This document shows, one piece after another, positions 41,697-49,081 of a stretch of 64,000 nucleotides of DNA. Made by a program: the position numbers and the translations under genes. The first letter of the stretch is position 1. Each line of letters begins with the position of its first letter. The notes beneath the pieces were generated by a model, which was given only the letters and a program-made list of their open reading frames with translations, was not told the origin of the DNA and ran no database searches. The DNA is from Paenibacillus aquistagni (GTDB lineage Bacteria > Bacillota > Bacilli > Paenibacillales > Paenibacillaceae): NCBI RefSeq assembly GCF_900177815.1, contig NZ_FXAZ01000002.1:496001-560000 (forward strand), written 5' to 3'.

Positions 41697-41792
41697 AACC
41701 ACCCCAACAAAGTACGATTTCCCAGTGCCCCCTTGGCCAGACAATATCTGGCCTTGGAGATTCTGTTTATCTCTTGTACAAAGTGGGGTGGT
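41697..41792. other. Large nested inverted repeat between the symporter and AhpD-like genes
   Basis: The outer arms AACCACCCCA (41698-41707) and GGGGTGGTT (41783-41791) enclose an inner hairpin, GGCCAGA-caata-TCTGGCC (41742-41760 approximately). On the minus strand the outer 3' arm is followed by UUUUU, so it could act as an unusually long terminator for the symporter gene. A miniature inverted-repeat element is another possibility. Nothing coding is recognised here. Confidence 0.5.
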
Positions 41793-41873
41793 TGATTTGA
41801 ATCCGGCGAATTCCATTTTGTGAAAATGTCCTGTAAATGTATGCTGTCCAATTCAATTATCGCAACAATCGCC

Positions 41874-43253
41874 TTAAGCCTGCTTCGCAGACCATATCTC
41901 TTCGATCTGCTCCAGCGACTTGCCCTTCGTTTCGGGAACGACACGCCATGTGAACAAGAACGTGAACAGGGCAAGCACGCCGAAGATCCAGAATGTAATC
42001 GCAGGTCCCGCGGAAGACAGCAGCGGCGGGAAGGATTGCGACACCACGTAGTCTGCCAGCCACAGCATCATAGAAGCAATCGCGGTAGCTTTTCCACGAA
42101 TATGATTTGGGAAGATCTCGGACATAATGACCCAGACCACAGGTCCAAGTGAAATAGCAAAGGCTGCTACATAGACGAGAATACTGATCAAGATCAACAG
42201 TCCAGAGGTATGCCCAGTTTGGAAGGCAAACCCGATAACGAGCAGACACACCGCCATCAAGGAAGAGCCGATCAGCAGCAGCGCCTTGCGTCCCACACGG
42301 TCAATCAGCCATAGAGCGAGAATCGTAAAAATAAAGTTAATAAAGCCAACCATAATGGTCTGTACAAGCGCTCCGTTCGTGCCTGCGCCCGCCTGCTTAA
42401 AGATCTCAGGTGCATAATACATCACCGCATTAATGCCTGTCACCTGCTGGAGCACCGCCAGCATCACGCCGACGATTAGAGCAAGGCGCAAGCCCGGCTT
42501 GAACAGATCGCGCAGCGAGCCCTGCTTCTCCTTGAAGGACTCTTTAATATCAAGCACCTCTTGACGCGCCAGCTCCTCGCCATGAATCTTAACTAAGATG
42601 GGCAGTGAATCTGCAGGACGACCTTGGGTAATCAGCCATCTCGGGCTCTCAGGAACGAAGAAGAGCAGCACCAAGAAGAGGACACCAGGGATGACACCTA
42701 CGCCAAACATCCAGCGCCACGCATTATCAACACCCCAAGCATGATCCCCCATGCCGGCGATGCCCATGTTTACGAAGTAAACGACGAAGATACCGGTTAC
42801 AACAGCCAGCTGGTTCAACGCAACCAATCGGCCGCGATATTTCGCAGGCGCAATCTCCGCATTATACAGCGGACACAGCGTGGACGTAATGCCAATTCCA
42901 AGACCGCCAATCATTCGGGCAATAATGTACCCTGAGAAGGTTGAAGGAATAGCCGAGCCAAGCGTACCGATAATGAACAGCAGCGCCGCAGCAATCAGCA
43001 CCTTTTTGCGACCGAACTTATCCGCTATGATGCCTGTGAGCGCAGCTCCCAGAATACAGCCTACGATCAAGCTTGATACAGCCCAGCCCACCTGAAACTC
43101 ATTCAAGCCGAATTTTTCTTTCATGAAACCGATTGCACCAGAAACCACAGCAGTATCAAATCCGAACAATAAGCCGCCAAGTGCTGCTACAATCGACACA
43201 AGCGTAACATATTTCATATTTATCTGATTGTGTTCGCCATGTTGTTTATCCAT
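41874..43253 (-). CDS. Sugar:H+ symporter of the MFS sugar porter family
   Basis: 459 residues, twelve transmembrane helices. Sugar porter signatures are GGLLFGFDTAVVSGA near residue 26, ADKFGRKKV near 83, GLGIGITSTLCPLYNAEIAP near 115, PESPRWL near 200, QQVTGINAVMYYAPEIF near 265, DRVGRKALLL near 320 and VPETKGKSLEQIE at the end. It is closest in style to XylE/AraE-type pentose or glucose symporters. ATG 43253 has AAAGGAGTG upstream. It follows the sugar-sensing two-component operon after a terminator, so it is the likely target of that system. The exact sugar is unknown; xylose is favoured by context. Confidence 0.92.
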   Translation of the reverse strand: MDKQHGEHNQINMKYVTLVSIVAALGGLLFGFDTAVVSGAIGFMKEKFGLNEFQVGWAVSSLIVGCILGAALTGIIADKFGRKKVLIAAALLFIIGTLGSAIPSTFSGYIIARMIGGLGIGITSTLCPLYNAEIAPAKYRGRLVALNQLAVVTGIFVVYFVNMGIAGMGDHAWGVDNAWRWMFGVGVIPGVLFLVLLFFVPESPRWLITQGRPADSLPILVKIHGEELARQEVLDIKESFKEKQGSLRDLFKPGLRLALIVGVMLAVLQQVTGINAVMYYAPEIFKQAGAGTNGALVQTIMVGFINFIFTILALWLIDRVGRKALLLIGSSLMAVCLLVIGFAFQTGHTSGLLILISILVYVAAFAISLGPVVWVIMSEIFPNHIRGKATAIASMMLWLADYVVSQSFPPLLSSAGPAITFWIFGVLALFTFLFTWRVVPETKGKSLEQIEEIWSAKQA

Positions 43254-43296
43254 TTATTTGCACTCCTTTGTGAGTGTTATCATGAAGACGAGTCTC

Positions 43297-43416
43297 ATTA
43301 TAGCACTCAACTTGCCCTTGCATGACAGCGGTATCCTTCACTTCCTTGCGCATCATCAGCATAATATCGTTCCCATGCGAATGCGTTTCCAAACATTGCC
43401 CGCAAACTAGCATAAT
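43297..43416 (-). promoter_or_regulatory. Symporter promoter region with candidate YesN sites
   Basis: A minus-strand TATAAT (43297-43302) lies about 45 bp before the start codon without a good -35 element, suggesting activation. Two direct repeats, CGCA-N3/4-AGCATAAT on the plus strand (AGCATAAT at 43358-43365 and 43409-43416), lie upstream and could bind the AraC-type response regulator. This is an inference. Confidence 0.35.
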
Positions 43417-43436
43417 CTTGTTATTAAGCACAAAAA

Positions 43437-43466
43437 AGTCCATGCCTAAGGTTATAGACATGGACG
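43437..43466 (-). terminator. Intrinsic terminator after the response regulator gene
   Basis: On the minus strand GTCCATGTCTA pairs with TTAGGCATGGAC across a short loop and is followed by UUUUUU. Confidence 0.75.
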
Positions 43467-43470
43467 ATAT

Positions 43471-44844
43471 TCAGCGAGTGCGGTATTCTGTTGGCGTGAC
43501 GCCTGTAACCTTTTTGAACACTCGGCTAAAATAATTCGGGTCCTTGTATCCGATCATATAGCAGACTTCCTTAAGGCTGAACTGCCCTTCCAGAATAAGC
43601 GCCTTCGCTTTATCAATTCGAAGCCTTGTGACATAATCAATGAAGGTCTCGCCAGTCTGCTGCTTGAATACTTTGCTGAAATAATGCGGGTTAAGATGTA
43701 CCTGCTCCGCCACCTCTTCAAGAGACAGTTCCTCCTGATAGCGTTCTTGAATATAGGCAGCCGCGCGCTCCACCACATTGTAGGTGTGCTGCTCACGTTC
43801 CTCGCGTATGCGCTTGATTGCAAGCTCGACATAAGATCGTTCGGAAGCAGCCTTATCGCTCACCCGCTCCGCCTGCTGCTTGTATTCCTCCTGTGCAGGA
43901 TGCTGCAAATCCTTGAACACACAAAGGCGGCCCCAACTACTCGGATAAGTGGATGCGAAGACAGCCTCGTCATAGGATCGGCGCATGCCCTTAAGCTGCG
44001 TTTGAATAGACCCTATTCCAATCGATGCTTGAATGGCGCAACGCTGCTCCAATGGCTTCAGGAGCGCTGTCCCAAGCTCACGAAGTTCCTGCAGCAGAAC
44101 ATCCTCTTCCATTCCTTCTCTTGCAAATAGAAAGATCACGATATGCTCATGCAGCAGCGGGCTTGCGATCCATCTGTATCGATCTTTGATCTGCTCACTA
44201 AGCAGCCCTCTTACAGTATCAGCAATCGGCTTCCTTCGATCCTCTGCTGCCTGCGGCGAATTCGAAGCGTCCGCTTGCTTCAAAGCAATGACAAGCGCAA
44301 GCCCTTGCTGCCATGACAGCTCCAACAGCTCTGCCAGTCGTTGTGCCTCAACCTCGCGCCCATGAGTGCGATCTGACATAAAGGCCAAGGCCAGCTCCGT
44401 TTCAGCTAGTGGAAGCAGCTGCAAATATTTTTCTCGAATCGCAAGCTGTTCGCCGCGGCTCGCCCGCTCTTCCTTGATCTCATCCAATAGACGCTGAAGC
44501 ACCGTTACGATGCGCTCGCGCTTAGCGGGCTTAACCAGATATTCTTTTACGCCTAAGGATAGGGCTTGCTGAGCATAATCAAAGTACTCATAAGCAGTGA
44601 CAAGCACCATTTTCACGGTAGGATTATGCGCTTTAATCTCCTTTAAGGCATCCAACCCCTGAATGCCCGGCATCTGGACATCCATCATCACGATGTGCGG
44701 CCGATGCTCGTCAGCCTTCTGGATCGCCTCGCGTCCGTTGCTTGCATGAATAATGTGGAAGGTCTCAGGCATCATTCTCGTAATGATCCACTCAAGCCCC
44801 TCCCTTTCCAAAGCCTCATCATCCGCGATCAGCAATCGGTACAT
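43471..44844 (-). CDS. YesN-type response regulator (receiver plus AraC HTH)
   Basis: 457 residues from ATG 44844 (GGAGGAGCTGC upstream). The receiver domain (1-125) shows LLIADDEALEREGLEWI, the phospho-acceptor in PHIVMMDVQMPG (Asp54), and KPAKRER near 105. A linker of about 230 residues follows. Two AraC HTH motifs (about 360-457) end the protein: LSLEEVAEQVHLNPHYFSKV and FSLKEVCYMIGYKDPNYFSR. It is activated by the YesM/LytS-like kinase next door and binds DNA as a dimer. It overlaps the kinase gene by 26 bases. Likely target: the sugar symporter gene downstream. Confidence 0.94.
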   Translation of the reverse strand: MYRLLIADDEALEREGLEWIITRMMPETFHIIHASNGREAIQKADEHRPHIVMMDVQMPGIQGLDALKEIKAHNPTVKMVLVTAYEYFDYAQQALSLGVKEYLVKPAKRERIVTVLQRLLDEIKEERASRGEQLAIREKYLQLLPLAETELALAFMSDRTHGREVEAQRLAELLELSWQQGLALVIALKQADASNSPQAAEDRRKPIADTVRGLLSEQIKDRYRWIASPLLHEHIVIFLFAREGMEEDVLLQELRELGTALLKPLEQRCAIQASIGIGSIQTQLKGMRRSYDEAVFASTYPSSWGRLCVFKDLQHPAQEEYKQQAERVSDKAASERSYVELAIKRIREEREQHTYNVVERAAAYIQERYQEELSLEEVAEQVHLNPHYFSKVFKQQTGETFIDYVTRLRIDKAKALILEGQFSLKEVCYMIGYKDPNYFSRVFKKVTGVTPTEYRTR

Positions 44845-46282
44845 GCAGCTCCTCCTTTCCATTAAGCGGTATTCGAATCATGACCTTCGTTCCAACCCCA
44901 AGCTCGCTATGAATATCTACAAGATGCTGCTCCTCATAAAAAAGCTCCAGCCTTCGGAACACATTGTATGTGCCAAGACCTGTAGACTGCCCGCCTTGTC
45001 GCGCTTGAGGCGCACCAGCATCCGTTCGAAGTAGCGCTTGGCGCGTCTCTTCGCTCATTCCGCCTCCGTTATCCTCTATCGTGATGAGGACAACCTGCTC
45101 CAGCCGTTCAATGGACAGCGTCACCATCGCCCCTGCTTCCATTCCTTCGATGCCATGCACAAAGACATTTTCCAATATCGGCTGCAGCGTAAGCACCGGC
45201 ACAAGCACATCTAGCGCTGCTTCATCGATATGCATCACAAATTGGATGCGATCGCGAAATCTCGCCTGCTGGAGGGTAAAATATTCCTTAGCCTGCTCGA
45301 CTTCGTCTCTTAACCGAACCGGCTGATCCAGCTTGCGGAGGTTGTACCGCAGCAGATTGGACATCGACACCGTCAGATCGCTCGTTCGTTCTGCGCCTTC
45401 AAGCAGAGCAAGCTTGGAGAGCACATTCAAGGAATTAAACAGAAAATGCGGATTCATCTGATTCTGCAGAGCGCGCAGCTCCAATTCCTTCAACTGGCGA
45501 TCCTTCTCCAGACTTGCCTTGTCCCGCTCCATCAGATGCTGAAGATCCGTCTGCATGCGCGAAAAGGCTTCTGACAATGCAGAGAACTCATGATGGCTGG
45601 GAAAGGCTGGCGTCTTCGTCTGCAAATTCCCCTGTGAGATGGAGCGGGCCGTCCGTATGAGCGCTTGGATCGGCTTCGATATGCCAAGCGAGATCCAATA
45701 GGCGACCACCACGCTGATCAGCGTGTTCACCACGAAAATGATCGCTCCTGTGCGGTACATCGCTTCCGTATGGACAAAGATTTGCCGATAGAACGGCTGA
45801 TAATAACGGAGCTCCGCATCAATCAGCTGATGCCCTTCATCTCGAATGAAGCCTGCTGTCGCTTCAAGCTCCTCCACGAGCGGCACATACTTCAGCGTAT
45901 TCGGTTCTGTTCTTGCCGCAAGTACTGCAGCTTCCTGCTCTGCGAAGGTGTCGAGCAGATGCCGATAATTGCGTACAAATCCCTCAGCAGCGGGACTGCT
46001 TGGCTGAGCCGCCAAAGACGCCCTCAGCTGCTTCATCGTTGACCGTTCATGCAGGTAAGCTTCATGTGAAGCATCGCTTTGGTCCAACAAATCATAATTC
46101 AGAGCACGCAGATTGATGTCGATCTGAGCCGCAATTTCCTTATACAGCAATATCCGATCAAGCATGACATTGTAGCTCTGCTGAACCGTCTTCCCGCTCT
46201 GGAATATAAAAAAGGACACACTGTTGCTCAAGATGAGCAGCAGCGGAATAAAAATGATGAGTTTGGTGCGCAGCTTCATCAT
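44819..46282 (-). CDS. YesM/LytS-type sensor histidine kinase
   Basis: 487 residues. Membrane segment 7-26, an extracellular sensor part (about 30-175), a second membrane segment (TGAIIFVVNTLISVVVAYWI) and a HAMP domain (about 200-250). The kinase core has the phospho-histidine in LQNQMNPHFLFNSLNVLSKL, N-box LQPILENVFVHGIE, and G-boxes EDNGGGMS and STGLGTYNVFRRL. It is a His_kinase-type (PF06580) family enzyme. The start codon overlaps the stop of the binding-protein gene (ATGA), so the sugar sensor and kinase are made together. The binding protein probably activates it through the extracellular part, as in XylFII-LytS. Confidence 0.93.
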   Translation of the reverse strand: MMKLRTKLIIFIPLLLILSNSVSFFIFQSGKTVQQSYNVMLDRILLYKEIAAQIDINLRALNYDLLDQSDASHEAYLHERSTMKQLRASLAAQPSSPAAEGFVRNYRHLLDTFAEQEAAVLAARTEPNTLKYVPLVEELEATAGFIRDEGHQLIDAELRYYQPFYRQIFVHTEAMYRTGAIIFVVNTLISVVVAYWISLGISKPIQALIRTARSISQGNLQTKTPAFPSHHEFSALSEAFSRMQTDLQHLMERDKASLEKDRQLKELELRALQNQMNPHFLFNSLNVLSKLALLEGAERTSDLTVSMSNLLRYNLRKLDQPVRLRDEVEQAKEYFTLQQARFRDRIQFVMHIDEAALDVLVPVLTLQPILENVFVHGIEGMEAGAMVTLSIERLEQVVLITIEDNGGGMSEETRQALLRTDAGAPQARQGGQSTGLGTYNVFRRLELFYEEQHLVDIHSELGVGTKVMIRIPLNGKEELHVPIADRG

Positions 46283-47247
46283 GGCAGGATGACCTGCGTA
46301 CTCGTAAATGCTGTTGCAGGAAACGGCTTGTCTTCAAAAATTTGTTGAAGCACTGCGACCGCTGTGGCGCCGATCTCGCGAGGCTGCTGCACAAGCGAAG
46401 CAGCAATCTTGCCCTCCGCAATCGCTCGCTTCGTTGCCTCAACATCATCAAAACCAAATACACGGACCTCACGATGCTCGCTCTGCAGCGCTTCCACCAC
46501 ACCAACGGCATCCCAAGCACTGAACCCGATCATCGCCGTTAGATCTGGATGCGTGCGCAGCATCTCCTGCGCCTGTCTCGCCGCTTCTATTCGCGAGATA
46601 TTCGATGAGCGCACGTCCACGACCTCATAATTCGGATGCTCCGCCATAACCGACTCAAAGCCCTCCAGCCTGAGCTTCTGGTTATAAGCCTGTTCACTGC
46701 CAATGATGACACCAATCTTCCCTTCAAGCTCAGCATGACTGAGCACGAGTTCTCCCATTCGCTTGCCTGCCTCAAGATTATCCGTTCCGACATAAGCCAG
46801 ACGGCGGCTGCTCGGCGCGTCGGAATCCACCGTTACTACAGGTATTCCCTGATCCATTGCCTTGCTGACAAGCTCATTGTATGTCGGATCATTCATGCCC
46901 TGCGCAAGAATCGCATCCGGCTTGGAAGCAATCGCCTTTTCCAGCAGCTTCAGCTGCTCCTCCGCATTGATGCGGATCGGTCCAACATATTGAATCTCCA
47001 TATTCGATAGAGCAGCCCTTTGCTTCGCTCCCTCTTCAATCATTCTCCAGAACGGATTATCCAGCTCCTGCGCGATAAGCACCACATTCTTCATCGATTC
47101 GCTCTGCTTATCTTCGGGGTTTGTTCGCGCTCCCATCTCATCAACCAATCGACTAACCGCCAAGGATGATGAAAGGAAGGGATACAAAGCAAGGCCGAAT
47201 ACACTCAACAGCACAACAAGACCGATAACCCACTTTTGTTTAGACAT
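46279..47247 (-). CDS. Membrane-anchored sugar-binding sensor, XylFII-like
   Basis: 322 residues. A single uncleaved N-terminal membrane segment (KWVIGLVVLLSVFGLALYPF) is followed by a Peripla_BP_4 domain from about residue 53: VVLIAQELDNPFWRMIEEGA, DAILAQGMNDPTYNELVSKA, GIPVVTVDSDAPSSRRLAYV, then VFGFDDVEATKRAI. No lipobox is visible. In the XylFII-LytS-YesN system of clostridia, such a protein binds D-xylose and triggers the kinase. No ABC transporter genes are adjacent, which favours a sensor rather than a transport role. It is the first gene of the operon. Confidence 0.88.
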   Translation of the reverse strand: MSKQKWVIGLVVLLSVFGLALYPFLSSSLAVSRLVDEMGARTNPEDKQSESMKNVVLIAQELDNPFWRMIEEGAKQRAALSNMEIQYVGPIRINAEEQLKLLEKAIASKPDAILAQGMNDPTYNELVSKAMDQGIPVVTVDSDAPSSRRLAYVGTDNLEAGKRMGELVLSHAELEGKIGVIIGSEQAYNQKLRLEGFESVMAEHPNYEVVDVRSSNISRIEAARQAQEMLRTHPDLTAMIGFSAWDAVGVVEALQSEHREVRVFGFDDVEATKRAIAEGKIAASLVQQPREIGATAVAVLQQIFEDKPFPATAFTSTQVILP

Positions 47248-47285
47248 GAATCCCTTGATGTCCTTTCACGAAATGTATAGAAGTC

Positions 47286-47314
47286 ATTATACTCATCTCC
47301 ATGCCAAATGAAAA
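47286..47314 (-). promoter_or_regulatory. Promoter of the sugar-sensing operon
   Basis: On the minus strand TTTTCA (47309-47314) and TATAAT (47286-47291) have a 17-bp spacer, about 40 bp before the first start codon. Confidence 0.55.
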
Positions 47315-47393
47315 ATGAAGCCTTTCACATGACAACACGATTGGTACAACATTCTTCGTATATAGGTATTCCCAAATACGAGGGCCTATTTCA

Positions 47394-47535
47394 TCACGGG
47401 CTCGCCCAGATTAAGTGAACCACATCAAGCCAGTACCGTTCTTCACGCTCAACCGCAATTCCTGCTTCGTGAAGCATCAGCTCATACGAATCCGCGCTAA
47501 AAATGTTCCTTATTAAAGGCCATAAATTGGAATTC
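47394..47535 (-). pseudogene. C-terminal remnant of a methyltransferase-like gene
   Basis: An open piece without a start, preceded by an in-frame stop, reads NLWPLIRNIFSADSYELMLH, then EAGIAVEREERYWLDVVHLI and WASP-stop. The style (YELMLxEAGIxVE...W) is that of the end of SAM-dependent methyltransferases. It fills most of the gap between the sensor operon and the hydrolase gene. It is a probable decayed gene end; the parent family is only a guess. Confidence 0.45.
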
Positions 47536-47665
47536 TAGTATTTCTTGAAATCATTGCCTCTTCAGCGGGATGATTTGATAGAGTGAACGGTCTACTTTAT
47601 AATCTAGATAGGATAGAGAAAGCTAGATTCTGGAGAGAACAGATAAAGATTGGAAGGATGCTGTC

Positions 47666-48850
47666 TTGAAAAAGTTCTTCATCATCGTGATCTTCGTCGG
47701 ATTGTTATTTGTCACCATCGTGTTTGGATTTAAAAAATACGGTCTTTATGTCATGTCCAATAAAATTAATACGATTGTCCTGTCCAAGGAGGGCAACGAT
47801 TTTAAGCGCAAACTGCTGCCAAAAGCGGAGACCGGCTTTGCAACACCAGAGGATGGCAAGGATTACCGCATTTTCAACCATAATCAAGCTTGGTTCGAGC
47901 AGCAGATCACAGAAGGACGAGTCGAACGCTGGACGCAGCGCACCTCCGAAACCTACTATATAGGCAAAGGGTCCTCTGCTAAAGCGATGACCCACCCGAT
48001 TACTTTAAACGCCTACTTTTTAAAAAATACAACGGAAACGAACAAAACGGTAATCATCGCGCATGGATTTGGTCTTAGCGGGGACAAATATGGCGCTTGG
48101 GGCAAGATGTATTACGACCTTGGCTATAATGTTCTTCTGCCAGATGCCAGAGCGCATGGCAAGAGCGAAGGGAATTACATCTCGTTTGGACTGCAGGAGA
48201 AGGATGATTATACAAATAAGCAAGGCTGGATTGAGCAGGTCATCGAGAAGATCGGACCGGACTCTGAGATTTATCTGCATGGCGGATCGATGGGGGCCGC
48301 TACGATGATGATGGTAGCAGGCGAAGCTGTGCCTGCGAATGTGAAGCTCTTGATTGAGGACTGCGGCTATGCGGATCTCAACATCCCTTTTCGCCATCTC
48401 AAAGGCACCATTCTATCGAAGCTGGAAGGACAAAACGGAGCCTACAAGTTCAAGCGCAACCTAGCTGGACTGAATCTCAATGTTCCCATTGATGAACAAG
48501 ATATCAACTATTTGTTTGATCGCTTCCTCCATGTCTTTAATGAGCGGTATGAGCTTGCCGAGAATGACCGTGATGTGCTGGCTTCCGTATCAGCTGTCCA
48601 AGCGATGAACACAACGGCACTGCCTGTGTTGTTTATTCATGGACAGTCGGATGCGCTAGTGCCCTTTAAGGAAACGACCGAGACTCTTATCAACAGCAAG
48701 CAAAGCAACCGCAACAACGCTCGCTATGAGGAGTATTTCCCGGCTAATGCCAACCATGGCGCCGCTATTAAGGTCGATTATGAGACGTACAAAAGCAAGA
48801 TTCAAGCGTTCATTGCCCATCACACGCAGTTGATCGGTGAACAACAGTGA
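47666..48850 (+). CDS. Alpha/beta hydrolase, membrane-anchored
   Basis: 394 residues from TTG 47666 (GGAAGG 8 bp upstream). The N-terminal FFIIVIFVGLLFVTIVFGF is a membrane anchor or uncleaved signal. The hydrolase core has the oxyanion motif VIIAHGFGLSGDKYGAWG near residue 132, the nucleophile elbow HGGSMGAATMM near 210, an acid in LFIHGQSDALVPF near 325, and the histidine in ANHGAA near 365. It resembles the extracytoplasmic serine hydrolases of bacilli (YqkD-like). The substrate is unknown. It is a single-gene unit ending at a bidirectional terminator. Confidence 0.88.
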   Translation: MKKFFIIVIFVGLLFVTIVFGFKKYGLYVMSNKINTIVLSKEGNDFKRKLLPKAETGFATPEDGKDYRIFNHNQAWFEQQITEGRVERWTQRTSETYYIGKGSSAKAMTHPITLNAYFLKNTTETNKTVIIAHGFGLSGDKYGAWGKMYYDLGYNVLLPDARAHGKSEGNYISFGLQEKDDYTNKQGWIEQVIEKIGPDSEIYLHGGSMGAATMMMVAGEAVPANVKLLIEDCGYADLNIPFRHLKGTILSKLEGQNGAYKFKRNLAGLNLNVPIDEQDINYLFDRFLHVFNERYELAENDRDVLASVSAVQAMNTTALPVLFIHGQSDALVPFKETTETLINSKQSNRNNARYEEYFPANANHGAAIKVDYETYKSKIQAFIAHHTQLIGEQQ

Positions 48851-49002
48851 TTCAGATAAACCTGTCAGCCTGTTAATCTGCTGCCCTTATTAAGACATTT
48901 CTTTGGCGATATACTTATAGATTCTGTGCCAGATCGAAACATAGAGAGCTCTACGGAAAAATGTAAATAAAAAGACCTAAGAAACATAAGAGAACGTTTT
49001 GT

Positions 49003-49046
49003 TAAAAAAGAAAGAGGGACAGTCATCGGACTGTCCCCTTTCTATT
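49003..49046. terminator. Bidirectional terminator between the hydrolase and uvrA2
   Basis: GAAAGAGGGACAGT pairs with ACTGTCCCCTTTC across a short loop, with A-rich and T-rich flanks on the two sides. Confidence 0.75.
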
Positions 49047-49081
49047 TATATGGCGTATTGCCTTTAGCTGCTCCTCCTTCA

